This document shows positions 16,125 through 25,202 of a stretch of 64,000 nucleotides of DNA, in pieces (position 1 is the stretch's first letter; each line of letters opens with the position of its first letter). The stretch lies in contig DATKVC010000017.1 of assembly GCA_035530275.1 (NCBI GenBank), positions 62,001 to 126,000 on the forward strand, written 5' to 3'. The notes beneath the pieces were generated by a model, which saw only the letters and a program-made list of their open reading frames with translations, was not told the DNA's origin and searched no databases. Origin of the DNA: CAIJMU01 sp035530275. GTDB taxonomy: Bacteria > Spirochaetota > Spirochaetia > Treponematales > Rectinemataceae. Both the position numbers and the translations under genes were made by a program.

Positions 16125-17265
16125 GAAGGTACTCATGAAGGGCAACGAGGCCATCGCGGAGGGAGCCCTCCTCGCCGGCTGCTCGGCCTATTTCGGCTAT
16201 CCGATCACGCCCCAAAGCGAGATTCCGGCCTACATGGCTAAGCACATGATCCCCCGCCACCTCACCTTCGTGCAGGCGGAGAGCGAGGTCGCCGCCATCA
16301 ACATGGTCTACGGGGCCGCCGCCGCGGGGGCCCGCGCGATGACGAGCTCCTCGAGCCCCGGCGTCTCGCTCAAGCAGGAGGGCATCTCCTATCTCTGCGG
16401 AGCGGACCTTCCTTGCGTCATCGTCAACGTCGCGCGCTCGGGGCCGGGCCTCGGAGGCATCTCCCCCGCCCAGGGCGACTACTTCCAGTCGACTCGCGGC
16501 GGCGGTCACGGCGACTACTACCACATCGTCCTCGCCCCGAAAGACGTGCAGGAATGCGCCGACCTCACCTTCGAGGCCTTCGACCTCGCGGACAAGTGGC
16601 GGATGCCCGTGATGATCCTCGCCGACGGCCTCATCGGCCAGATGATGGAGGGCGTCGTCCTCCCCGCGGCCCGCGACCTGGCGAGCCTGCCCAAGAAGCC
16701 CTGGGCTGTAGGCCATCAGGGCAAGACCGGCCGGCCCTTCAACCACGTCTCATCGATCAACCTCGTGCCAGACGAGCTCGAGAAGTCAGTCAACGATCGC
16801 TTCGAGCGATACAAGGCCATCGCGGAATCGGAGGTGAGGTCAGTTTCCACCAATTGCGACAAGGCCGACCTCATCCTCGTGGGCTACGGCACCTCGAGCC
16901 GCGTCGCCGGCGGGGCGATGGCCCTCGCCAAGGCCGAGGGCATAGAGCTCGGCCTCTTCAGGCCCAAGACACTCTGGCCCTTCCCCTACGCGGAAATCGC
17001 CGAGCTCGCGGCGAAGGGCAAGAAATTCCTCTGCGTCGAGATGAGCATGGGGCAGATGGTCGAGGACGTCATTCTCGGCGTCGGTTCGAGCGGCGTGAGC
17101 TCAGACAAGGCCCCCGTCTACTTCTTCGGGAGACTCGGCGGCAACATTCCCAACGAGGACGAGGTCTTCGCCGCGGCCAAGGATGTCCTCGCCGGACGGG
17201 CCAAACCCCATCGAATCGGTCTTGTCGACCGCGTCCCCGGTCTTCGCCGCGGCCTGGGCCGCTAA
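16117..17265 (+). CDS. vorB: 2-oxoacid:ferredoxin oxidoreductase alpha subunit (VorB type)
   Basis: The 382-residue subunit carries the pyrimidine-binding half of the thiamine diphosphate site. The CSAYFGYPITPQSEIP motif, EVAAINMVYGAAAAGARAMTSSSSPGVSLKQEG and the ARSGPGLGG...SQ-type segment are typical of VorB/KorA. Two in-frame ATGs exist (16105 and 16117); GGAGGA sits 6 nt before 16117. The enzyme oxidatively decarboxylates 2-oxoacids to acyl-CoA, CO2 and reduced ferredoxin. Sequence resembles 3-methyl-2-oxobutanoate dehydrogenases, consistent with Val/Leu/Ile-derived substrates and the adjacent Buk/Ptb. Confidence 0.92.
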   Translation: MPEKVLMKGNEAIAEGALLAGCSAYFGYPITPQSEIPAYMAKHMIPRHLTFVQAESEVAAINMVYGAAAAGARAMTSSSSPGVSLKQEGISYLCGADLPCVIVNVARSGPGLGGISPAQGDYFQSTRGGGHGDYYHIVLAPKDVQECADLTFEAFDLADKWRMPVMILADGLIGQMMEGVVLPAARDLASLPKKPWAVGHQGKTGRPFNHVSSINLVPDELEKSVNDRFERYKAIAESEVRSVSTNCDKADLILVGYGTSSRVAGGAMALAKAEGIELGLFRPKTLWPFPYAEIAELAAKGKKFLCVEMSMGQMVEDVILGVGSSGVSSDKAPVYFFGRLGGNIPNEDEVFAAAKDVLAGRAKPHRIGLVDRVPGLRRGLGR

Positions 17266-17276
17266 AGGAGGGCAGC

Positions 17277-18073
<797 letters not shown>

Positions 18074-18077
<4 letters not shown>

Positions 18078-18616
18078 TAGAAAAGACATTCATGGCCGGC
18101 TTCGGCGGACAGGGCATCATCTCCATGGGGCAGGCGTGGATCTACGCCGCGATGAAGGAGGGACTCGAGGTCACCTTCTTCCCCTTCTACGGCGCCGAAA
18201 AGCGGGGAGGCGTCGCCCGCGCCTCCGTCATCGTCTCCGACAGCGAGATAGCGAGCCCCCTCGTCACCAAGGCCCATTCGGTCGTCGTGATGAGCGCCGA
18301 CTCCCTGTCCATCGGCGAAGCGGTCGTCGGCCCCAAGGGCCTCCTCCTCGTCAACTCCGATCTCGTGAAGTCCGGACCGGAGCGCTCCGACATCCGCCTC
18401 CTCCGCATTCCCTGCAATTCCCTCGCGGAGGAGATCGGCGACGTGAAGATCGCCAACATGGTGATGATGGGCGCCCTCGCCGAGGCCACGGGGGCCCTCA
18501 AGCTCGACACGATCGAAAAGGTCTTCGAGAGCTTCTTCCCCCCCTCCAAACACTCATTCATTCCCAAGAACCTGATGGCCATCGCGGCGGGGAGAAAGGC
18601 GGCACGCGAAGCGTGA
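18074..18616 (+). CDS. vorC: 2-oxoacid:ferredoxin oxidoreductase gamma subunit
   Basis: The 180-residue protein has the gamma-subunit start (KTFMAGFGGQGIISMGQ) and the PFYGAEKRGGVARASVIVSD motif that contacts the alpha/beta core. The ATGA overlap with the beta gene couples translation. It is the last gene of the buk-ptb-vorDBAC run; the next gene is convergent. Together the six genes would convert a branched-chain 2-oxoacid to its acid with one ATP and one reduced ferredoxin pair. Confidence 0.92.
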
Positions 18617-18630
18617 CGCCGGGGTCGGGT

Positions 18631-18698
18631 CGCGGAGGTCGCAAAGAGGAAGTAGTTGTTATTGATTATTTCTTCTCCGCGCCCTCTGCCTCTCCGCG
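18631..18698. repeat. Imperfect palindromic intergenic element
   Basis: The left arm (18631-18652, CGCGGAGGTCGCAAAGAGGA...) and the right arm (18672-18698, ending CTCTGCCTCTCCGCG) are imperfect inverted copies around an AT-rich centre (TTGTTATTGATTATTTC). It fills the gap between two convergent genes. From memory, similar 'cgcagaggcgcagagg' palindromes are scattered through many bacterial genomes. Only one copy is visible here, so its repeat status is inferred. Confidence 0.45.
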
Positions 18699-18720
18699 CG
18701 AAATTCTTCTTGACCAGCCC

Positions 18721-19065
18721 TCAGCTCGGCTTGTCGCGATTGAAGTGGGGCAGCTCGAAGGGAATTTCCGACGAGATCTCGACGAGACCGGCTATCTCCC
18801 CGTTTTTTCTCCACGGCGCCTGGTAGATGAACTTCTTCACGCCCTTCTTTTCGATGGTGTAGGCGTTCGGGACGCCCGTGGTGAATATGCGCTCGATGAT
18901 CTCGATCGAGCGGTGCTTGTGGCAGGCGAGGAGATTGCTCCCGACGAGGTCCTTGCCGCCTTCCTTCTCCATGGTCTTCGCGGCCTTCGCGTTGAGGTAG
19001 ACGATCACGTGGTCCTTGTCGGAGACGGTGATTGCCGCCGGGAATTCCTCCATCCAATCTTCCAT
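18721..19065 (-). CDS. Single PAS-domain protein
   Basis: The 114-residue soluble protein starts at ATG 19065 behind AAGGAG with 7-nt spacing. The layout matches a minimal PAS domain: PAAITVSDKDHVIVYLNAKAAKTM is the first strand pair and helix, LLACHKHRSIEIIERIFTTG the connector, and IYQAPWRKNGEIAGLVEISSEIP the final strands. A conserved CHKHR segment could bind a metal or haem-like cofactor but this is speculation. There is no output domain, so it may sense a ligand or redox state and act on a partner. It faces the vor operon tail to tail. Confidence 0.82.
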   Translation of the reverse strand: MEDWMEEFPAAITVSDKDHVIVYLNAKAAKTMEKEGGKDLVGSNLLACHKHRSIEIIERIFTTGVPNAYTIEKKGVKKFIYQAPWRKNGEIAGLVEISSEIPFELPHFNRDKPS

Positions 19066-19178
19066 GACAACGCTCCTTGAGAATCATCGTAGTGGGGCCC
19101 CGCGGGTCTGGCAAGGAAGGCGGAGGCGGAATATCATCGCCGCGGCCGAGTTTTCGGCCGATTCGGGGAGGCGTTTCG

Positions 19179-19742
19179 ATGGCTGAAGTCGGATGGAAGA
19201 AGGGGCGTGTGGTCGAGCGCTTCGACGGAAAGATACTCGATATCAAGCGCGTGGAATGCGAATCGGCCTCCGGCAAAAGGGCCGTCTTCACGAGCGTGGC
19301 CGCGCGCGATTGGGCCATCGTCGTGCCCCTCGTCCAAGTGGATGGGGTCCTTTCCTGCGTGATGGTGCGCCAGTACCGCCACGGCGCGAACGGCTTTTTC
19401 GTGGAATTCCCCGGCGGCATCATCGAGGAGGGCGAGGATACGGCCGTCGGGGTCGGCCGCGAACTCGAGGAGGAGACGGGCTGGAAGGCAGGCTCCATCA
19501 AGCTGGCCGGAAAGGTGTCGCCCAACCCGGCCTTCATGGAAAACAGCTTCTACGTCTTTGTCGCCATGGATCTCGAGTACCATGGCCGCACCGATTTCGA
19601 CGAGCACGAGGAAATCGAAACCCTCATAATTCCCATCGATGAAGTGCGCAGGTCCATGGGAACGGGCGAATACGCCAACGCGATGATGGTGACCGGGCTC
19701 TTCCTCGCCGAGAGGGCCCTCCGGGGCTCGACCGGGATTTAG
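19179..19742 (+). CDS. Nudix hydrolase, probable ADP-ribose pyrophosphatase type
   Basis: The 187-residue protein from ATG 19179 (GGGGAG 8 nt upstream) has a complete Nudix box: GGIIEEGEDTAVGVGREL followed by EEETGW, with all metal-binding glutamates. The N-terminal strand exchange region (FDGKILDIKRVECESASGKRAVF) and VVPLVQVDGVLSCVMVRQYRHG resemble ADP-ribose pyrophosphatases that clear ADP-ribose and related sugars. Pro near residue 113 (SPNPAFMENSFYVF) also fits that subgroup. The exact substrate is not certain. Confidence 0.9.
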   Translation: MAEVGWKKGRVVERFDGKILDIKRVECESASGKRAVFTSVAARDWAIVVPLVQVDGVLSCVMVRQYRHGANGFFVEFPGGIIEEGEDTAVGVGRELEEETGWKAGSIKLAGKVSPNPAFMENSFYVFVAMDLEYHGRTDFDEHEEIETLIIPIDEVRRSMGTGEYANAMMVTGLFLAERALRGSTGI

Positions 19743-19768
19743 GAGATTTCCTGGGGAGGACGCCTCCC

Positions 19769-20998
19769 TTAACCGGTGCGAAGCTCGCCGCCCTCGCGTC
19801 GATCCAATAGCCTTCTGGTCGCGGCCCATATCGCGAGGCCGAGGGCGGCGGGGAGTATCGACCAAGCGAAGAGGGCGCGGTAGCCGCCGACCGAGAGAAT
19901 GAGTCCTCCGAGGGTGGAGCCGAGAAAGCTCGGGAAGCCCACGGCCACCCCGGTGAGGAGGGACATGCCCCAGACTCTCCGTTCTGGCGGAACGAGGGAA
20001 CTCACGAAGGCGATCGCCGAGGGCAGAAAAAGGCCGTAGCAGAAGAAATGGAGGAGCTGGGCGAACAGAACACCCGGCATCGTCGGGATCAGGGCATAGA
20101 TTGCGAGCCTGAGAGCGATGGCCGCGGTCGAGACGGCGAGGACGCGCATCGGGCCGAAGCGATCGATGAATCGCCGCGCGAGGATGAGTGCGGGAACCTC
20201 GGCCGCCGCCGACACGGCCCAGAGAAGCCCCGCCGTGTCGCCCTTGACGACGTCGGTCACGAAGAGGGTGAAGAAGGAATTGATGGGGGCCATCGCGAGC
20301 CTGCCGAGCCCGATGATGGCGAGGCCGAGGTAGAGACGCCGATCGAAGGGTCGTCGCGGCGTCTTTCGTTCCTCGACGGCGCTTCGCGCCACTCCTCCCG
20401 ATTCGGGAACGAAGGACAGGCTGATCATGAATATCAAGGCGGCCCCTGCTGCCCAGCTCGCGATGGCGAGGGGTTTGCCGAACTGGAGATTGGCCGTCTG
20501 CGTGACGAGGAGCATGGCGATGTAGCCGACCGTTCCCACCGAGCGGATGAGGCCGTAATTGCCGCGGGGTCCCGACCGGCCGCCTCGATGCGTATGCGCC
20601 ACGACCGACGCGTCCATCACCGGCACCATGCCGCGCACGCCGAAGGCCATCACCACGATGGCGAAGCCCGTCACGATGGGGGAGGGAAAGAGGGCAAGGG
20701 GGAAGGCCGCGAGTACGGTCAGGGCCCCCGTCAGGAGGAGGAAGGGCCGGTATTTCCCGACGCGATCGGCGGCGCGGGCGAGGAGGAGTTGACCGCCGAT
20801 CCCGGCCGCCTCGAAAAGCCCCAGAAAGAGGCCGATCTGCGCATCGCCATAGCCGAGCCCCTTGATGAGAACCTGGAGAAAGGGCGAGGTGATGCCGTAG
20901 ACCGAAAAGAGGAAGAAGTAGCCCGTAGCGTAGCGGGGATCACCCGGGCCCAATCCCAAACGAGTGAATAGTGACCGCGCATTGCCTTGATTCATCAT
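19769..20998 (-). CDS. Major facilitator superfamily transporter
   Basis: The 409-residue inner-membrane protein has about 12 hydrophobic segments. The DRVGKYRPFLLLTG loop between TM2 and TM3 is the MFS motif A position, and RFIDRFGPMRVLA is the equivalent loop in the second half. Overall it resembles the 3-phenylpropionate/nucleoside-sugar permease branch (HcaT/LacY-like), but the substrate cannot be read from sequence. The first Met (20998) has GAGG 8 nt upstream. Overlapping inverted repeats upstream (21052-21078) may be an operator. Confidence 0.85.
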   Translation of the reverse strand: MMNQGNARSLFTRLGLGPGDPRYATGYFFLFSVYGITSPFLQVLIKGLGYGDAQIGLFLGLFEAAGIGGQLLLARAADRVGKYRPFLLLTGALTVLAAFPLALFPSPIVTGFAIVVMAFGVRGMVPVMDASVVAHTHRGGRSGPRGNYGLIRSVGTVGYIAMLLVTQTANLQFGKPLAIASWAAGAALIFMISLSFVPESGGVARSAVEERKTPRRPFDRRLYLGLAIIGLGRLAMAPINSFFTLFVTDVVKGDTAGLLWAVSAAAEVPALILARRFIDRFGPMRVLAVSTAAIALRLAIYALIPTMPGVLFAQLLHFFCYGLFLPSAIAFVSSLVPPERRVWGMSLLTGVAVGFPSFLGSTLGGLILSVGGYRALFAWSILPAALGLAIWAATRRLLDRREGGELRTG

Positions 20999-21051
20999 AT
21001 TTTGTCCTCGGCGAATGAAGAGCCAGTAGCCGCAGGGGCGTAGCAGGCAGA

Positions 21052-21078
21052 CATCCGTATCATATAGGCGGATGATAC
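21052..21078. promoter_or_regulatory. Overlapping inverted repeats upstream of the MFS gene
   Basis: Two nested palindromes lie 55-80 nt upstream of the MFS start: CATCCG (21052-21057) with CGGATG (21068-21073), and GTATCAT (21057-21063) with ATGATAC (21072-21078). They surround a TATATG-like sequence on the minus strand. This fits a repressor-binding site over a promoter, but no regulator gene is adjacent. Confidence 0.4.
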
Positions 21079-21152
21079 TCGCGGGGAGCTTCGAGCGACC
21101 AGTGGGAGTGCCGAAGGGCCGATGTCCGACGGAAAGGGAAGGATGGGCCGGG

Positions 21153-22742
21153 TTAGAACCAGAGTCCGATGCCCGCCTTCATCCAGGGAAGGGAAGTGAC
21201 GAGATCGGCCCCCATTGTGCCGCCGCAGCCGATGCTGAGAAGCAGGGGCCCGCCAAAGATCAAGAATCGCGTTTCGAGAGCCGCCTCGATGCCGCCGAAG
21301 GCCGGAATCCCGGCAAGAAGATCGGAACTCGAGGCTCGTGCCGAAAGGCCGATGAGCCAGGTATCGCTGGCGACAAGGAAGCCGCCCGCGAGGCCCGTCT
21401 CGAATTGGGGGGCGGCCCGCGCGACATTTCCCGAGACTTCGGCAAGGGGGGAGAGCCCGATGAAGAATGCCGGCATGCCAGGCTCGCCGTCGCCGCCCAG
21501 TCCCGAATAGAGGGGCAGGACGAGGTTCGCTCGCCCCCTGAAAAGCCCGCTGCTATCAGTCCCGAGGGCGAGGCTCGCGCCGAAGCCGGGACCGAAGATG
21601 CCGATCGTCGGCAGGGGCAGATTGAGGCCGAAATCGAAGGATCCCGAGTTCTCGAAATCACCCGAGGCTTCGAAGCCAACGACGACGGGGCCCAGGCCGA
21701 CCTGGGCACCCGCCGTGAGGCGGAGAAGCCCGGTACTGAAATCCGATTCAGCCGCCACGTCGAAACCCCCGAGGCCCTGGGGCGAAGCGAGGGGAATGGG
21801 GAGAAGGCTCAAGCCGGCGAGGCCTTCGCTCTCTCCCAAGGGGCGAGCGACGAGGCTCGAATCGATTTGGAGATCGAGACTGCTTTCGCTGGATATCCCA
21901 GCCGCCGAGGTCGTTTGCAGCGTGGCGGTGTAGCTTCCGTCGGGCAATGGTTTGCCCTCCGCATCCCGGCCATTCCAGAGGAGAGATTGTTCCCAGCTTT
22001 CGAAAGCGGGGAAATCATGGGAAAAGACCCTTTCTCCCGATTCGTCGACGATGCTCAATCGCCCCGATCCCGGAGCGTTCACGAGAAAGGAAAACCTCGT
22101 CTCGCCGAAGGGGCCAGCGTTCGCAGGGTTGAAAATCGCTCGAGTCGCCGAGTAGCGGGAAGCGGAAAACACGGCGGGCTTAAGTACGAGGTTCACGGCC
22201 GCTATGCCGCGCTCTGGCACCAGGACTGAGGTCGAAAGATCGTCATAGCCGAAACGCCTGACCGAGAGATTTCGAAACCCCGTGGGCAGGGAAAGGAGGC
22301 CCGGATGGGCGGGCCTGCCGTCAACGAAGAGCTGGGCATCCTCCGGTTGCAGCTTGACCATCAGCTTCCCCGTCGTGCGGGCCAGATGAAAAATCACTTC
22401 GTAGGAAATGGCATCCTCGATGCCTACCTGTATTTCCTTCGAGTCGTAGCCCGGGGCTTCGACGCCGATGAGCCAGCTGCCGGCGGCTATGGCGGATTGC
22501 TGATAGGGCGCCGTTCCCGCCAGTCTCCTGTCGAGATAAACGGAAACCGTGACGGGATTCGTCGCCACGCCAAGTTCATTTTCTCCGGCGAAGGCCCTGA
22601 CGAGGAGGGTGGCTGATGAACCCGCGGCGAGGGCACGGGTATTGACGACGATCGAATCCTCGGCGAATGTCCTTTCGGTGAGTCCCGTCGCCCCGAGGGC
22701 GACGAGGAATAAAAGGATTGCCGGACAATGCTTCGATCTCAT
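21153..22742 (-). CDS. Exported PEGA-domain protein with C-terminal barrel-like region
   Basis: The 529-residue protein from ATG 22742 starts with a signal peptide (MRSKHCPAILLFLVALGATG, cleaved near TFA). Residues about 120-200 hold a PEGA repeat (LFVDGRPAHPGLLSLPTG) that usually binds cell-wall material. Residues about 230-300 look like a FlgD-type Ig fold (LLWNGRDAEGKPLPDGSY). The C-terminal 230 residues alternate short polar and hydrophobic strands and the protein ends GIGLWF, an aromatic terminus typical of outer-membrane beta-barrels. It may anchor the outer membrane or present a surface domain. The promoter at 22749-22777 predicts a leaderless transcript. Confidence 0.75.
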   Translation of the reverse strand: MRSKHCPAILLFLVALGATGLTERTFAEDSIVVNTRALAAGSSATLLVRAFAGENELGVATNPVTVSVYLDRRLAGTAPYQQSAIAAGSWLIGVEAPGYDSKEIQVGIEDAISYEVIFHLARTTGKLMVKLQPEDAQLFVDGRPAHPGLLSLPTGFRNLSVRRFGYDDLSTSVLVPERGIAAVNLVLKPAVFSASRYSATRAIFNPANAGPFGETRFSFLVNAPGSGRLSIVDESGERVFSHDFPAFESWEQSLLWNGRDAEGKPLPDGSYTATLQTTSAAGISSESSLDLQIDSSLVARPLGESEGLAGLSLLPIPLASPQGLGGFDVAAESDFSTGLLRLTAGAQVGLGPVVVGFEASGDFENSGSFDFGLNLPLPTIGIFGPGFGASLALGTDSSGLFRGRANLVLPLYSGLGGDGEPGMPAFFIGLSPLAEVSGNVARAAPQFETGLAGGFLVASDTWLIGLSARASSSDLLAGIPAFGGIEAALETRFLIFGGPLLLSIGCGGTMGADLVTSLPWMKAGIGLWF

Positions 22743-22748
22743 AGTCAC

Positions 22749-22777
22749 ATGGTACTTGCATTGCGGGATTTCGCCAA
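22749..22777 (-). promoter_or_regulatory. Sigma-70 promoter, predicted leaderless start for the PEGA gene
   Basis: On the minus strand TTGGCG (22777-22772), a 17-nt spacer and TACCAT (22754-22749) are followed after only 6 nt by ATG 22742. No SD is present. Confidence 0.55.
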
Positions 22778-22804
22778 CGCCGATGTCATCGCCGGAGGCC
22801 GCGG

Positions 22805-23785
22805 ATGACAAGGCTCCTCCCCATCGCCTCGGGAAAAGGCGGGGTAGGCAAGAGCCTCATCGCGGCGAATCTCGGCGTCTCCCTCGCACGCAAGGGCAAG
22901 ACGGTGATACTCGTCGATCTCGACCTCGGCGGCTCCAATCTGCACACCTTTCTCGGGATGCGAAATCGCAATCCGGGCATCGGGTCGCTGTACTGGAAGC
23001 AGGAGAGGAATCTCCAGTCCCTCCTTGCGGAGACGGGCGAGGAAAGGCTCTGGCTTGTACCGGGGGACAATCTCCTACCCGGCGTCGCCAATCTCGAATG
23101 GCAGGTCAAGAAACGCATCCTAAGGGACATCGCGAAGCTTCCGGCCGACTTCGTCCTCCTCGATCTCGGCGCCGGTTCTTCATGGAACGTCGTGGATTTC
23201 TGGCTCTCGGTTTCCGGCGGTCTGCTGGTCGTCGTGCCCGAGATCACCTCGGTGCTCAACGCCTATTCCTTCCTTAAAAGCGCGGCCTTTCGCATGCTCT
23301 CGCAGCTCTTTCCGGCGGGAGGGGCGGAGAGGCGCGAACTCGACACCTATGTCGCCGAGAAACGCGAAGGTTCGGGCATTTCCATCTTCGAGTTCGTCCG
23401 CGATCTAGCGAGACGAAATCCCTCGCGGGGGGGCGAGGCCATAAAGGCTCTCTCTTCGCTCCGCCCCTGCGTGATCGTCAACCGAGCCGAGGGGAGCGCC
23501 GACGCCGATGTGGGCTATCGCCTGCGGGACATCTCCTCCAAGAACCTCGGCATTGCACTGAGTTTCGGCGCCTTTCTCCCCGAGGATCGCGCGGTGCCCC
23601 CGAGTCTCGCCTCGCGCAGGCCCCTCGCCGCCTCCGACCCGACGGCCCCCTTTTCCCGGGCGATCGGAGCCTTCGCGAACCGGCTCGCCGCGAGCCCTGC
23701 GCCCTCGCCGATCGCGAGTCCCGGCCCCCTCGCCGATGTCGATCTCGAGGACCTCGCCGCCGAAACCCTTTCGTTGATCGAATGA
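22805..23785 (+). CDS. MinD/ParA-family ATPase (FlhG/YlxH-like)
   Basis: The 326-residue protein has the deviant Walker A motif SGKGGVGKS at residues 9-17, the VDLDLGGSNLHTFLG switch segment near 38-52 and a Walker B-like DFVLLDLGAG near 117. These proteins dimerise on ATP and position flagella, chemoreceptors or division proteins. The closest type by eye is the MinD-like group that includes FlhG; the C-terminus is an Ala/Pro-rich tail without a clear amphipathic helix. GGAGG precedes the ATG. It overlaps the next gene by 4 nt. No flhF or minC is adjacent, so the cargo is unknown. Confidence 0.88.
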   Translation: MTRLLPIASGKGGVGKSLIAANLGVSLARKGKTVILVDLDLGGSNLHTFLGMRNRNPGIGSLYWKQERNLQSLLAETGEERLWLVPGDNLLPGVANLEWQVKKRILRDIAKLPADFVLLDLGAGSSWNVVDFWLSVSGGLLVVVPEITSVLNAYSFLKSAAFRMLSQLFPAGGAERRELDTYVAEKREGSGISIFEFVRDLARRNPSRGGEAIKALSSLRPCVIVNRAEGSADADVGYRLRDISSKNLGIALSFGAFLPEDRAVPPSLASRRPLAASDPTAPFSRAIGAFANRLAASPAPSPIASPGPLADVDLEDLAAETLSLIE

Positions 23786-25047
23786 GAAGCCCACGATTCT
23801 TCCTCGCCGCGATCCTCGGCGGGGTCCTTGGTTGCGCCCTAATGGCCGGCGATCCGGGAAGTATTCCCTTGGCCGCCTCGGCGCCTTCCATCCAGGCCCG
23901 GGCTCGCGAAATCCTGGCAGGAATGAGCCTTGAGGAGAAGGCGGGCCAGGTCCTCCTCGTCGGCGTGGGCGGCCGGGGATTCGCCCCGGCCTCGAGCCTT
24001 GCGATGGTGAAAAAGGTGGCGCCTGGAGGGATTCTTCTCTTCGGCTTCAACGTGCCTCCAAACCCGGTCGAGATTTCGCCCGCGCTGCAAGCCTTCCAGA
24101 AGGCTGCCGCCTCATCGGGGGCCGATCTGCCCCTCCTCGTCGCCATCGACCATGAGGGCGGCTCGGTCTTTCGCTTCAAGGGAGGCATTACGAGGCCGCC
24201 CGCGCCCCTCGTGACTGCGCGAAGGGGTCCCGCCTACGCGAAGCTCCTCGGGGAGCGCGAGGGTCTGGAGCTTGGTGACCTCGGAATCACTATGGTGCTC
24301 GGCCCCGTGGTAGAGCCTCTTACCGCCGATAACCAAGCCTTTCTTGGAGACCGATCGTACGGGCGCGATCCTCGTCTGGTGGACAGAATTGCCGGAGCCT
24401 ATATTGAGGGACTCGCCGCTGGCGGCGCCATCGCCGTCGCCAAGCATTTCCCGGCCGACGGTCCCGCGGATCCCCATCGTAGCCTTCCCCGCCTCGCCGT
24501 CCCGATGGAGGAGCTCCGCAACCTCTATCTTTCGAGATTCGCGGCGGCGATAAAGGAAGGCGTTCCCGTCATCATGATTTCCCACATCGTCGTCGAGGCC
24601 GTCGATCCGGGGCGGCCGGCGACGCTCTCGCCGAAGGTCGAAGGAATGCTGAGGAAGGAACTCGGCTTCAAGGGTGTGGCCCTTACCGACGATCTCCTCA
24701 TGAAGGCCCTCGGGATGTCGGTGCGCATTTCGGCGCCGCGGGCCCTCGCCGCGGGCGCCGATCTCCTGATGCTCTCCGCCGAGGATGCGGCCATCCCCGT
24801 GCGCGATGCTCTCGTTGCGGCGGTCAAAACGGGAACCTTGACGGAAGGGCGTCTCGACGAAGCCGCGTTCCGGGTCATCGCCCTCAAACTCGCATACGCC
24901 GCGATCGCCGAAAAGGCGGGGTCTCCGGATGGGATGAAAGCTTCCCCCACATTCGCTCCGGGCTCGGCCGCTCGTCTCGATTCCTTCGTCGAGCGGGTTG
25001 CCGATAGCGCGAGGCTTCTCGATGCGGCCTCCAGGTCACCTCGATAA
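23782..25047 (+). CDS. Glycoside hydrolase family 3 enzyme, beta-N-acetylhexosaminidase type
   Basis: The 421-residue protein begins with a signal peptide containing a possible lipobox (GGVLGC), so it may be a lipoprotein. The catalytic domain has the GH3 features: LLVAIDHEGGSVFRF near residue 115, KHFPADGPADPHRSLP near 225, whose His is the proton donor in NagZ-like enzymes, and the nucleophile Asp in VALTDDLLMKALG near 302. The canonical KHFPGHG reads KHFPADG here. The likely substrate is GlcNAc-containing peptidoglycan fragments. It is translationally coupled to the MinD-like gene. Confidence 0.88.
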   Translation: MRSPRFFLAAILGGVLGCALMAGDPGSIPLAASAPSIQARAREILAGMSLEEKAGQVLLVGVGGRGFAPASSLAMVKKVAPGGILLFGFNVPPNPVEISPALQAFQKAAASSGADLPLLVAIDHEGGSVFRFKGGITRPPAPLVTARRGPAYAKLLGEREGLELGDLGITMVLGPVVEPLTADNQAFLGDRSYGRDPRLVDRIAGAYIEGLAAGGAIAVAKHFPADGPADPHRSLPRLAVPMEELRNLYLSRFAAAIKEGVPVIMISHIVVEAVDPGRPATLSPKVEGMLRKELGFKGVALTDDLLMKALGMSVRISAPRALAAGADLLMLSAEDAAIPVRDALVAAVKTGTLTEGRLDEAAFRVIALKLAYAAIAEKAGSPDGMKASPTFAPGSAARLDSFVERVADSARLLDAASRSPR

Positions 25048-25139
25048 AGCGGGGGTAAGATGTCGCGGAATCGCTGCCGATCCTTACAAGACGTGGGTTA
25101 TCGCCCTCGGCGGAACCTCGCGTAACCTAGGGAGCCGAC

Positions 25140-25169
25140 TTGCCCGGCGACGGAGAGCCGGTCTATAAT
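25140..25169 (+). promoter_or_regulatory. Sigma-70 promoter of the LysM-M23 gene
   Basis: TTGCCC (25140-25145), an 18-nt spacer and a perfect TATAAT (25164-25169) form a strong promoter. Transcription from about 25176 leaves a 27-nt leader with GGAGG (25191-25195), which fixes the start at 25203 rather than further upstream. Confidence 0.8.
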
Positions 25170-25202
25170 CCGCCGATTTCCTGCATGAATGGAGGTATGC
25201 CG

